Assembly: GCA_030562195.1 (NCBI GenBank)
Contig: CM060199.1
Coordinates: 27,920,338 to 27,984,337, forward strand
Direction of reading: 5' to 3'
Length of the DNA: 64,000 nucleotides
DNA from: Nipponacmea schrenckii
Lineage: Eukaryota > Mollusca > Gastropoda > Lottiidae
Shown: positions 14,395 through 27,400 of the stretch, in pieces
Position numbering within the stretch: the stretch's first letter is position 1
Layout: each line of letters opens with the position of its first letter
Made by a program: the position numbers and the translations under genes
The notes under the pieces: model-generated
What the model was told of the DNA's origin: nothing
The model's database searches: none
The model's input: the letters and a program-made list of their open reading frames with translations, nothing else

Positions 14395-17300
14395 AAGTCC
14401 ATGAAAGACCAAAAACATTTGAGTATTTAATAAATATACGGAAATAATCAAATCCAAAGTACCTAAATCAATAGACTAAATGAGGTAGACATTAATCTAA
14501 ATATGCTAAATGCTGTTGGTAAAAGTATTTACATGAAAAGTACTGTTAATTTAAAAGTCAATTTAGGTTTTATTTGTTTTTTAGTTTGGTTTGCTGTGAG
14601 TGTTAATGCATTTGGATACAAATGTAATTTGAACAGACTAAGCTACAGGTATGTGTCCTTCGCCCACTGCAGGTATTAAGGTCAGTACAGGTCATTGTGA
14701 ACTTTATGGATAAGAGCATGTTTTTAAAGATAGATAAAACTGTTACCTTTTTACACAGGTCATAATTCATCTAACCTACAGTGTCCTTAATCTAATTTCT
14801 CGTTTGTCCTTCTGCTGGTTATCTTATTTGAAGGGAAACCTATTCATTTTTTTCTAAAACATTTGAGAGATTTCAGATATAAATAAAAATATACAATCAT
14901 GACCCAAACCATATTTGTTATACAAATGAAATATAGAAAAGTTATGCCGCTTTCGATGTCAATAAATTAATCGGATCCGCTTTCTGGAATAGTATATTGT
15001 TTAATTTGAAAGTATTGTTATCCAAAGAATTATGGAGCAATTGCAATTGATGTCTTTTTAGATTGAAGCTCTTTAAATTTTTGCAAATTCTTTGATATGA
15101 TTGTTTCTTTTATCAACGTCGAGTAACAGGGTTTTATGATTAACTACTGTCCCTTCAATATATGTCTGTTCAGCCCTCTTCTCTCTTACAGTATTAAAAT
15201 GAGGTTTGTCTATTTGTAACATGACACGATCATTAGGTCATTTAGTTTGACATATTAAAAAGATTTTTCTGCTTGGCCAGTGTTAAAAAGACTCAAGTCC
15301 AGAGCATTGACATGAATATAGCTAGGCAACCACTATTATATTACCAGTAAATATTAACTAGATAATAAAATATCATCAAAAGAAAATTCTATTTTCATGT
15401 AGGAAGAAATCACTCAAATCAGTTCAAATTAATTGTGTTTTTTCTATTTAATTTAGCATCCCCCTCATCTACAGATTTTTTTGGATTATTTATAACAAGC
15501 TTTTGTTTCATACATATTAAAAACAAATGACATTTTTAATTGCTTTTTTCTCATGTAGTTTAGATCTATTATAGAGTTTACAGCAAGCAATTTGATACCA
15601 CCAGGTTAAATGTTTGTTGGCGAAAATAGAGCGGTAATGTGGCAACTATCTGAATAAATACTCTTCACAGTGGAGGTAAAAACACTCACTTATAAATTCA
15701 TTACATCATTCGACTTCCCTGCTTTCTTGCTAATTGACTGGAAGTCTGGCACATCGAGTTCTCATTTTTCAATGTTTAATATCAACATGGCAACTAAATA
15801 CAATATACAAGATAAAATACAATTATAAAGTCCCATCTACACCCATATCAACCTGTATTTCACCGGGCCAATAACCCAAAACCTAATATATAAAAATATT
15901 GACACTTAATGTAACCAGCCTCCAGGCTTAATTTTGTCATATTTTGGGACATGCAGTCATGTGTTTAAGGTCAAATTTGAAGATTATGAAATTTTTTGGG
16001 GCCAATAAAGTCACATTTAAACAATGTGCAATACTTATTGAGCGTCTAGTAATGTATATTGCTTGTCAAATTAAAGCTAAGATCTTACTAGAACACTCCA
16101 AACTTATAGGATCAATGTCTAATTTGAAACAATTGATTAATAAAAGGTCGTTCTAATTGCTGCTTCTCCATGTCACCTATTAAATCAATAGTCAACGTTG
16201 AAACTCTAGCATACTTAAGCTAATATGCTGTACAATGAAATACTTGCTGCTTATTTTTTTTTTAACTTGAGAATGGGGAATTAGACACTCGCCCACTAAA
16301 GTAGAGTGGTTTCAATGCCTGTTTAGGTCAAGATAACATCTTGAAATTTTTACAAGTTTCCACCTGCCTGTGGTAAAGGTGTGAAAGGCTGATATGGAAA
16401 GAGAACCTAGTTTTTTGGGAGGGAAAAAAGGAAACCCTGTCTGAAACCCAGGCTGTGTACATTTCAAAATCCCTCATTGGTAGGAAATTTAACAGATTAT
16501 TCAAATGTTGTTGCCAATGTTTTGGAAATTTAAAATATGTATTTGGAATTATTTTACCATTTGTATTAGGGCCAACAAACTGTAAAGGTTTCTTTAAAGA
16601 TAGATGGTAGTGATTTTTTTCTCAACTCCCCAGCTGGCAGACAAGGCCCCGACTAGACTAGCATCATAAATTTATTTTGGACCATTCCAACAACTGAACA
16701 GGAAATAAGAGATTTAAAACCACAAGTTTATTAAATAAGGTTAAACTTAGCCTGTCAAACCAGGAGGGTATACCAACTCAACCAATTATCTACTGTAAAA
16801 GATGAACTTCTCAATTTGCTTGAAGGAGATTTTCTTCAATTCCCATCATATGAGAAGGGGAAGATCAACCTTTGACATTCCTTATTAAATAGCAAACAAA
16901 AGTGGTGTCAACTGGACGAAGCCAAATTTGAAGAAGGGGTCTTATTTTCTATACAAATATATAAAAGTGTAAGAAAAGAAGTAGTCATGAGGCGTTTAAG
17001 AAAATGATGATGTAAAAAGCAAAGTGAGACAGGGTAATATGTGGTTGCCAGCTGGATTTATTTTCAATACGCAGGTGTAGACCAGTATTCAACAAGCACA
17101 AAATATATGACTCCACTTTTTACATTTCATTGGTCGACACAAGTGTGAGAAAAGACTGGCCTTAAGTTCGATGACAAAAGTAGACACTCGTCCTGTTTGG
17201 CAACAGAGAGAGAGGGCAATCATGCATTGCCAAGACATGCTTTTTTCTTACACAATTACAGAGCTTAGTGGACAAAGAATAGAGGTAATAAAGTGTTCTT

Positions 17301-18059
17301 AAACAAGCTCTAGAGTAATTAAACTCTATTCAGAGATGTCTTTTGTACATCGGCTGACACATAACATTAAAGTGTTTTAGGTACAGCAGTAAAGACAAAA
17401 TAAATCATGCCATATTCACATGCCAAATCCACAAGATATATACCTTCACTTTTATTTTTTTGGTGAAATTTCAAACAGTTTTAACTATTGTGTTAAAAAA
17501 GACAAAGCACATTGATAATTCAGTAGCACATTAAACCATATGCCATTGTACTCTTTTATTATTTATCTCATTTAAGACATTTTTTTCATGAAAGGGATAC
17601 AAGCATATAAAGATTTAAAATCTAAATAGTGATATGAAATTGAGCTTTATCAGCTGGAATAAATGACTGTATACCTTTAATTTATAATGAAGTTGCTTTC
17701 TCTTTCCTTATTAAAAAATAATCAAACCTTTCTATTAGAAGATGTCAGTAAAAATTTGGCTGTAGTAATCAAATATATGAGATTAACGTCATGTGCATTT
17801 GTCATCCATCATTTAAAGACAGAAAATAGACAAATAATGCATCATTCGTATATAATGATTGATGCAAATTCAGAATGCACAATGAAAAATACAAATATGT
17901 CAAATAATAAGGCGGTCAGATCATAAATACATCTTGTTCAAGACATTAACTTCACATTTTGACAACCACAAAATATCACTAGGTTTTTCTACCTGAAAAA
18001 TCAGATTTGTTACAAAAATGAAGGAAATACTGAAAAGGGAAGAGCAACTAGAGGCATAT

Positions 18060-18081
18060 ATTATTTAAAGCTTTAAATAAT
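18060..18081. repeat. Perfect 22-bp palindrome
   Basis: Sequence is symmetric about the AAAGCTTT centre, each half being ATTATTTAAAG. It could extrude as a small cruciform or be a chance AT-rich palindrome. No known site is recognised. Confidence 0.7.
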
Positions 18082-20835
18082 CAAACTTATCCAAACAGTA
18101 GTGTCCATTACTAAAATGGAAAGTATTGTGTAAAACTATACTTCTTCTCTTCTCCTATAGTTCTTAAATTTGAAGTATTCTTGACAAATAAATTGATCTT
18201 TAAACAGCCTAAAATGTTTAGCCCTGACAAGTGCAAATTGAAGTTTAGATAGGTCACTAACAGTTAAATAAGAGTACTATTTTGAAAGGGTTAGTTAATT
18301 TACATAAGGCAGGTTAGTAAGCCTCTATTTAACAGTTGTTAAGGACAAGGCGTCGGTAAGATACAGGTTGACACAAGGTACAGATAGTGCAGGCCAGGAT
18401 ATATAAAAACGCCTTTCAACTTAATGGTCTGATAGGTATGTCAGCACAGCCTTTGATCAAAGTATGTAAATTATGTAGACGGATATGCAATAAAGTCTTC
18501 TGGGTAGATTGATATGTCCCAAGGCTTGTCATTGAAGTGAGAATCAATAAAATATTATATAAGTATCTGGATACCTTAAAAAAGTGGAATCCAAAAGGTG
18601 GAAGAATGAACATATACAAAACCATTGAAGCTTTAAGAGATTCAAAAGCAGTTTCATGCTAATAATATTCAAGTCTAGCATGACCTTAGTATCATAAATG
18701 TTAATAAAACACATATTTGCTTCTTTAGATAAGTTGAGAAGTATTGTTTTGAATTAACTTACCACATATGATATGTGACCATAGAAATAAATATCTAAGA
18801 CCAAAGAGTAAAAATAATGAAACACATAATTATTTGTGAGTTCTTTTTTATTAAATGGAACAAAAAATGTTAACCAAACCATTTTTCTAACAGACTGACT
18901 AAGACATTGAAAATATATAACGAAGGTAGTTTTGTTATTAATGTGTTTTTAAGTTGCACAAACAACACTTTGAATCCTATTCATCATCCTTTATAATTAT
19001 AAACGCAAAAGACATCAGACCACAAACAATTAATTTTGGTAAAAGATTATGTCCAATGCCTTCTTTTAGAGAGTTCATCATTGCTTTTAGTTTTGAATGA
19101 TCTTGGCTTGTGAACTCAGTTTGTTTACCTCAATGATCTTAAGGCTTTAAATTCAAAGTGTATGTCAGTTTTCTTCCTCACATTGATGTCAATTTGGAAA
19201 TGGTACATTAAGTTAACTTATATAGCCTTGTCAAACTTTTTCTTTAAGTAAATAAACAAATATTACAGGTTTTGAATTAAATAATTATAAAGCATATTAA
19301 ATATATAACAGTTACACTATTTGACCACTCACACAAAGAAGACTTGTGTTGCTACAATAAGGAAGTTAAGTTTATTGAATTTTGATATGTGAGGTTTTTT
19401 TTTACCAGTCATGCTTGTTTCATATTAGATCCTGAAACCTTATTCTCTTATCAAGCTTTTTTTTTATTTAGTAGGTTGAAAAACCTTTTTGCTCAAATTT
19501 ATAAAATCTATACACCAAAATCTAGAGAAAGCCATTAAGCTTCAATGCCAAAACCATACAAATGGCTTCATATACTTTTAAATTCAAAACTAAAGTGTGG
19601 ATCAAAACAAATGCCTAAGTGTACAGAAATATGTCTCATTAAATTTCTTTTTAGTTTTGAACTAAAAATTGTGATTCTTTATGAGGACACCAAAACAAGT
19701 TAAAGCTGCTTATTTAATAATTGATAGACTAAGTTTTCAATACACACTTATTTAGTCAGTTTGATTGAGATACATGTAGACGTAAATAGCCTATTTCCAA
19801 ATATTTTCTGGTATAATTTATAACCTTGTTAATAATGGAAATTTTGAATACTGTCCCTTTAAGCGTTACATAAATAATAATTTCTTTATATTTCCAAGCA
19901 GGTAGGCTGTATATAATAAAGTTGTGACTACTTGCTACCCTTGACTTCCCATCACAAAATGACAAGAAAAAAGAAATAGAATGTGGGAGTAGAAGTACAT
20001 GTGTAAATTGTAATTGAGAACAATTTGAAACCTTTAAATCTAGAGATGTTCAAAGGTAGATAAAAAGTGGAATTCAATCCAATACAATCCTCATTGAGCA
20101 CAAAAGATTGGTGATCTGAGTCATCACACCTCAAGTATTGATATTTAATTGCATGACCTCAAGGACAATACTTTTAACACACTGTTGAATAATAATCCAA
20201 TAGATATCAATAGATAAGTACTTTTATTAAAACAATATATGAGTTAGTAGGTCAAGCCAAGCCACTACTGACCAGTAACCTAGTAGATATAGATAAATCT
20301 ACTGGTCATTCAGGTGTAAATATCAGGTGTTGCCTTCATAATCAAGTCAACTTGACCGGTCACTCCCTCTAGTATTACTGTATGTACTTATGAATGTGAT
20401 ATATATAGAGATTGAGTTACATATTATGAAATGTTGAATACAATTTTCAAGTCATGACTAGGCACATCTTCCCATAACAGGGCTCACCTAATACATGTAT
20501 TTCCCTGATTGAGGACATGCACAGGATTGGTTATGATTTGTCCCTAAATGTATCATTACCATAGCAACTAAAAAAGAACTATCATTGCCAATGTGAATCA
20601 TGGATTACCAATGATCACTGACAATAAGCTAATGAATTGCCACTTTAATGAATCTTCAATTAAAAGAATAATCATATTTCATGAAGGTGTTATGAAATGG
20701 GCCTGTAATGGTTGTGTAGGTATATAGCTATATAACACTTGAGAATGCATCAATGATCACTTCACCATATGAACCCATTTTACAATTCACCAATCCCATG
20801 CAATTAAGCAACTATATATGAATATAGATATGTAT

Positions 20836-20883
20836 TATGATTATTATGTCTGTGCCTCTAAATATAAATATATAATAATCATA
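20836..20883. repeat. Inverted repeat with 12-bp perfect arms
   Basis: The arms TATGATTATTAT (20836-20847) and ATAATAATCATA (20872-20883) flank a 24-base spacer in intron 2. This is AT-rich and may be a worn miniature element. Confidence 0.65.
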
Positions 20884-21425
20884 TTATGAGGATGGGCTCT
20901 ATATTCTTGTTTCGTGATGATTCAATGATCTGGTCCAATGCTACCAGTCAATATAACCAAATCAAAAAAAGGAACCTGTGATATTTTAAAAGAATTAAAA
21001 AAACAATTGATGACACTGATGATGAAGCCAAAAAAATCTGAGATTCAGAGATAACACCTTGCCTTTTGGCTTGTTGATATCCAATATGCATAATCATTCA
21101 AATCATCTATTATCTTGTATCTACAGTATTGTAACACAAGGCTTCTTGCAATTGTCAGATGATTCTATTGTATGATTCTAAAACATATCTAAAGCTGTCC
21201 AGGCCTAGGATTCTGAACATATCAAGTGTAACCTCTTCATGGAAAATGTGAACTTGCTACAGAAATTTACCTTGGGCCCAAATAATCAGATATACATATT
21301 GTTGAGATATAGGTCTAGTCTCCCAATTTGCCTACAAATATTACCAATACAAGGGAGAGGGTTCAGCAAGGAAGATACATCTCTATTAATGACACTGCCA
21401 CATCTTTAATATAACATGAACTAAC

Positions 21426-21845
21426 CTGATAAAGATGTATTAGTTTCAGCATCAACAACTCTAGGTTTCAATGGCACTCTATCTCTTTCTTTCAGTTTCT
21501 CATCCATCACCTTCTCTTCATCTTCCTCATCTTCCATAACTTCATCTTCTCTTTCTTCAGGAGCATTACCATCTTTAGTTGCTGTCTGATTGGATGGTAG
21601 TGGTGAGGGTGTGTCCAGCGATTCTTTCCTTGTGATCGGTGCCGAAATACTCTGTTGTTTAGAGGCAATACAAGCCAGCAAGGTTTCTGGCTCCGTATTA
21701 TCATGGTCAAATTCTGGATCGTCCAAACCATCGATATTTTCTTTGTTACAGCGATGGACTTTGTGACGTATAAATGTTAGGATGTCATGCAGGGGAAATG
21801 TAGTTTGACAGTCTCCACAGACCAGTAAATCTTTATCTTGTTCAA
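21426..21845 (-). CDS. BCL11: BCL11-family transcription factor, coding exon 2 (residues 18-157)
   Basis: The acceptor reads ATATATTTCAG|TTGAACAAG and the donor reads TTATCAG|GTTAGT. The exon is 420 bases and phase 1 at both ends, so it fits exon 1 and the last exon without a frameshift. It encodes the N-terminal CCHC finger LLVCGDCQTTFPLHDILTFI, with C27, C30, H45 and C50 (C-x2-C-x14-H-x4-C). Spacing and core match the vertebrate BCL11A sequence, where this finger mediates self-association. A Ser/Pro-rich stretch follows, then an acidic segment (about 114-129), then VVDAETNTSL, which sits where vertebrate BCL11A has its VGIQVTPE-type motif at the end of exon 2. Reading upstream without splicing, the same frame stays open for 12 codons to ATGs at 21882 and 21879. 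An intron-initiated transcript could therefore start there and lack the exon 1 repressor motif. Confidence 0.96.
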
Positions 21846-22365
21846 CTGAAATATATAATAAATCAACATAAATAAACATCAAATAAATATATTAAATAAA
21901 TTTATATTAGTAACAATATAGAACAATATTAAATATAGTGAAATGGAATCTATAATTCTGAAGATCACATAGCATGAAACTTTAGTAACAATACAATTTA
22001 GTTTCTATTTTAATATTTCTACATTACTCTTCAACTGACATATTAAACACTATTTTAACTGAGGGAGTCATTTGTTTTCATACAAATAAATGTTCATATA
22101 TTGACTTTACTAGGGACATGAATTGGTTCTATATTAATAAAAGTAATATACAATATGGTGCCTCAATCCCTTTTTAATATTCAGAAGTTTGCATTGATAA
22201 TTACGTATTTCGACTTTGGCGAAAACGTATTGTAATCGTTCGGATTATTTTATTTATTTTTTTTTTTTTTGCGATTCTTGGATGAGTTTGCAGACAAACT
22301 GGTAAAAGGTACAGAAATTCTAAATCTACAGTTGATCTTAGAATGATTTCTATTATCAAATAAAA

Positions 22366-22836
22366 CAAAACCGGAAGTTCTATCTCTGACCGGAAGTGAG
22401 AACCGGAAGTTGAGGTTTTTTTGCTTTAGCAAGTTTATTTTCTCTTCGATTTTGACCGGATTTTCAGATTTGAAAACTTCAATGTATTTGTCAACTAACA
22501 ATTATAGGTTTTATGCAATTAGGTTAAATATTTTACCCACGATTTGCAATTCAATATTCAAGGGTCATCGGCAAAAATTTCAGACCGTGATTTCTCGTTT
22601 AATAAAATGGTAAAATTTTGAAACTTTACCAGTTGATAGGCGATATGATAATAATTTTTGAAAAAATGTGTAAAAAAAATTCCACTTCCGGTTTAGCCTC
22701 AAATGACGTAATTATGTAACTTCCGGTCTATAACTGCTAGGTGAAAAGTGAAAACTGTTTTATAAATAACTTGTCAATAGTAATTGATTTGACCTAAATA
22801 ATTAGGTCAAGCTGCCATATCGGCCGCCATTTTGAA
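22366..22836. promoter_or_regulatory. Candidate internal promoter or enhancer: ETS-type sites plus YY1-like site
   Basis: Three ACCGGAAGT ETS/GABP-type cores lie within about 45 bases (22369-22413). ACTTCCGG cores on the other strand lie near 22684 and 22720. GGCCGCCATTTTG near 22821-22833 is a YY1-like site (reverse ATGGCGG). An everted TGACCT-N8-AGGTCA pair lies at 22790-22809. CpG is visibly more frequent than in the surrounding intron. ETS plus YY1 sites are typical of TATA-less promoters. The patch is 0.5-1 kb upstream of exon 2 in gene orientation. It could instead be a dispersed repeat; this cannot be settled without a genome-wide search. Confidence 0.4.
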
Positions 22837-23013
22837 TTTTCGTTACAATTCTTAAATCCGAAATTCAGACACTATTAATTGACCGATTTCGATGAAATTT
22901 AGCACATAGATACAATGGATCATTATCTACCTTTTCTTGGAGACCGATTTTCAAATTTCGTATTTTTTTTTCGAATTATTCAAATTTCGATTTTTTCAAA
23001 ATTAGGTCACTTT

Positions 23014-23265
23014 AACGGCTACGGAAGGTGTGACCCACTTAATCTATGACCTTGAAAATTAGGTCAAATAATAATCAATATATTGTCTACGAGCAGATAT
23101 TTTTTGATTTGGCTTACTTAAAAAATTAATAGAGATAAGTGTACTTAAATACAGCAAAAATTGATAATTTTCATATTTTCGCCATCTTTAACCGTTACGG
23201 AAGGTGTGACCTAATTATTTTATGACTTTGAAAACTAGGTAAAATGATAATCAATATATTGTCTA
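23014..23265. repeat. Imperfect direct repeat, two ~76-bp copies 176 bp apart
   Basis: Copies at 23014-23090 and 23190-23265 both read roughly AACSGYTACGGAAGGTGTGA, then a TATGAC(C/T)TTGAAAA block, then AATCAATATATTGTCTA. The sequence between them is less similar but also AT-rich. This may be a dimeric remnant of a dispersed element. Confidence 0.75.
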
Positions 23266-24427
23266 GATGTAGGTCATTGCAAATTTAGCCTACATAATAT
23301 TTTAAGGCTCTCGAAATACGTTCATAATTGTAAGCAATTCTAGTTTACTTTCTTTTTGGTTCGTTTGAATTGTTTTTTCCGATAGGGTAGCTCTCAATGT
23401 TTTTGTCTTTGTGGTTATTACATTGTAAATGTTTTGCCCTAAATGTTATTGAGTACCAACAATAACTGTTTAGTGAACCAGCAAGTCAGTAAACTTTCAA
23501 TGTGTTCTCAGCATGCATTGTATCAGTATTAAATATGAAACAGATTTTGAATATTCAATATCTATAAACTGGTTGACAATACAAATACAAATGAAAATAT
23601 GGCAAAATGAAGGAACCTGGACAATAATAATAGAGGACAGATATCAAAATGACAAATGGTCAAAAAAAATAAATGGTCAAAATTAGGCTTACTTCATGTT
23701 ATGTCAACCAGATACCAAAAGCTTTATATAATCATTGACATAAATAATCTTAAAGCTGATATCTCCAGAAGAATTGTACATAGCTTAAAAATATGACATT
23801 TAATTTTTATCATCATATGATTACACAAAAAGTCCTGTATAAATTCACATCTGTTATACTGTACCATATATACTTTGCTTTCCCAGTTTTACAATAAATG
23901 ATTTGAATATGCAGAAATTAAGCGATGAAATTTTATTGATATCCAAATCCATAGTTTCCTTTTTTGTCTCTTTTAATTTTTTAATAAATTTAATGTCATC
24001 AGGAAAAGCAGATAAAACAATAATTAGCATGTTGAATTATAGAACAGCTCTATAACAAACTTAGACAATCTTTAAATAGTAGCATTATATAATCTAAATA
24101 ACTTTAAAATAATATAATTAAATAGATCGAAGACAATTAAGCAATTCTTTAACCTTAGAAAACAGAAAAATTCTGCAATGAAGTTATCAGTTGCATAATT
24201 TCAGTCGATTTTTACAAACAGGTTGTTTCATTTCTAGCAAAATCTATGTCAATTCCAGTCTTTAAGTATTTATAACTTCATTCAATTTAAAGTATTCAAT
24301 TCTTACATTTAAAATATTGCTCAATACTGGAAACAACTATATTATTATTTTATATATACAAAAACCTTCAAAAGAATACATCAATTACACTTGAATACCA
24401 TGGGAAAAAATTGTCAAAACTGACCTG

Positions 24428-27400
24428 TGGTCAAGCAAAACAAATGATTTTTGTAACAGATGACCAAACCTAAATATTGGGTGGTGAGCCAAGCAGGTGT
24501 AAACGGGAATTTTTTTACAAATTGTTTGACCTATGTCCTGAGAAAGATGGACACAATAAAACTGTCTGGTCAGTACTGTAAATGACCACACAAAGAGGTT
24601 TAGAGATTTTAACAGTACACAATGAATGGTCAGTAAACATGGAGTGTTTATCAATTTATCATTTTCATTCAGAAAGAAAATTTATCTGTTTGATTTTGGA
24701 ATGATGACAAGTGAATTAAATATTGTTCATTTCTGCTTGGACCGGTCACTTGTTAAAATCCATAACAATATGATTTGTCAATTTTCTATTCATCCAGATA
24801 ATGCTTGACCACTGATGTCCTGAGAGAGGTCACCTAGTCATCTAAGGTCACTAATTCATCATAGGTGGCAAATATTAAATTCTTGACACTCTAAAAATAT
24901 CTTAGGCCGACTCAAGACTCATTTCCTATTTTCACTTTAACTGCTGAAATAATGATTTTGTATCAAATTACAATGATAAGTGAATTTCAAAGATGAATTT
25001 AAAATTATGATTTACACATTTTACAAAACTTTTCCCTCTATAGATAACTTTATGGTAACTCAGAGTGTTTATGTGGACAATCTTTAAATTTGAGAGATAA
25101 ACTTTCTCAATTGAACACAAATCTATAGATTTTATTTTAATTTTTTTTAATGGACATTGATGAATTTCATATTTAAGTTTCATCATAAGCATAAGCTTCT
25201 ACTCTTCCATTAAATCATATATACTTTCAAATGGTAGCCAACAAAACAAATCGTACAGCAATACAAAGAGATATTTGTAAAATCTAGATGAAGGTAATTC
25301 AGATGAAAGAATTTTAAGTACTAGTGTCAACTGTAAGCTTAGAAATTGAATTAAACACATTTCTTTCACATAACAAAATAATTCTTTTTTCATAATCCAT
25401 CATTGTCAAATAGACTTTTTGTAGAATAAAAAAAAATCATCATTAATTTGAGGGTCAGACAAAATGTAGATCTTTCTAAAAAAAAAATTAGAAAGTAGAT
25501 CTAGAGAAAAAATAATCTATGTTCATAACAATATTTAAGCTTGATATTGTCTTAAGGTAGATTTCCAATGAATGTTTAATATTCCTCAAAGGAGATCATC
25601 ATTCAAAATGGGTACATCAACTATTCTTCAGAAAGACAGAAAAGAACTTTTCCAGTTTCATTCATACAGAAAACAACTAAAAGGTCAAAATACTGAAAAT
25701 GGCCAAAGGACTCAGAAACCTTCACAAAGAAAAAAACAATCTCAAGAAATACACGTAGCACAAGAAGAAAAGAACCTGCAGCAATGTAATTAAAAACTGG
25801 ACAGCTGACAAAGAAAAAAAACTAGAAGAAATACATCCTGTAATCTCATTCTAATCAGATTGGCTAGCTAATTGAATGGTCAAAATACTAGTCAACACTA
25901 ATGATAGCCTTATACTGACCTGAGGATGTTCAGAGATTATAAAGAACCTATTGGTCAATCATTGGTCACCTAACGGTCAATCATTGGTCAAAGATCACTC
26001 CCAGCAGCCATTCTGGGATTCGCTTCAAGAGATGTGATATTGAAACCTATCATTAGCTTGTCTTGTTAGGTGGACAAACCAAAGATAATTGACATTTACA
26101 AGATAAAACAACTCCTAAATAAGATTTATTCATCTACCAATGAATCCTTAAACAAAGACCTGTCCAGACCAGGTACATTATGGTCTCTATAAAGGAATAT
26201 TTTCTAGAATTTATTGAATCTTTGATTGTTTTATAACTGAATTTACAAGATGATTTTCATAATTCTTTCTTATAGTATTAAATATGTTGAGAAGGTATGT
26301 TGTTCGGTTGTCAAAAGTCTATTTGAAATTAAATGTTGTTACTATGTAGGGGATATATCTTTTATGCCTCAATAGTTCATTACTCCATTTTGAATAAAAG
26401 GTAAACTATGATCCCATTCCTTTGTTGGGACTTTTGAAGAGTCAAAATATTGAGTCTTCAATTTCACTAGTTTGAGAAAGAACTTTTTGAGAAGGAACTT
26501 ACAGATGGTGATCTTTGTGGAATTCATATTTTCAAAATGGAGTTTTCAACATTTAATAGGCTTATTTACTATCAAGTGAAGCATTTTAACATATTTTTTC
26601 TACCCAAGTAGTAAGATCAAATTTAATTCATGCATCAATTTGATATGTGTAGCAGGTGTGCTCTGAACAAGAGAAAATATTATGGCATCTCATCAAAAAT
26701 TTCAGCCTCACTACATTCTCTAAATCAAACAATTAAATTAATAAAACTATTAATAAATTTCATATTTTCTCACAGACAGTAGTAGATGCTGAGTGTCAAG
26801 AGGAAAGAAGAGCATAAATCAACAAAAATCAACAAGTGGTCATCTTCTGGTCAATTACTGCCTATTGTCTACTATAAACTGACCTCTTGCATCCCAAATA
26901 ATACTGCTTCAGGACAGGTGATGTCCTCAAACTAACTCAAGATCTCAAATAAAAATCCTTAATGAAAAAAATGAGTAAAAAGAATGGACATTAATGTTTT
27001 TGGTTTTCAGTTGCTTTCAACCTATTCAACTAGCTAGCACGCTAGAAACAATGAAATGGTTTACAAAAAAAAACCTGCAGACAGCTGGTCAGTAATAAGT
27101 CTTTTATGGATGACCAATGGTCAAAGGGTGGTGGACCTTACTAGTGACAAAGGGTGTGAGTAGAAACTGGACGTTATTTTATTGATGAATATGGAAAGAT
27201 TTCTGGGCATTTGGAGAGGTCAAGGGTTATGTGTTCAATAATATTTCCATGAAAAAACCTATTGTCCACTTTTCAGCAAGTGGACAAATGAAGTGGGATT
27301 TATGGTCAACTGACCGCTAGATGTTGAAAGTTGACAGCTGATTAATTTGAAGAACAATGCACTGATTTTTACATCCTGAAGGACAACTCATATCAATTTT

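Larger units (their letters stand above)
9330..21425 (-). other. BCL11 intron 2 (about 12.1 kb)
   Basis: The donor at 21425 reads CAG|GTTAGT and the acceptor reads TTTTCAG ending at 9330, both on the minus strand. Both sides are phase 1. Vertebrate BCL11 genes have a small extra coding exon in this interval. I found no clear counterpart, and the frame is intact without it. Contents are AT-rich sequence, small tandem repeats at 11594-11690 and 12550-12760, a (TA)n tract at 14371-14394, a perfect palindrome at 18060-18081 and a spaced inverted repeat at 20836-20883. No coding sequence is supported elsewhere in it. Confidence 0.85.

Noticed and set aside
19846..19870. Isolated GTCCCTTTAA end resembling the TTAA MITE terminus
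   Set aside because: I found no opposing end within 600 bases on either side, so no element can be delimited.
21507..21731. 74-residue minus-strand frame within exon 2
   Set aside because: It is a shadow of the BCL11 exon 2 frame; the spliced frame carries the conserved CCHC finger.
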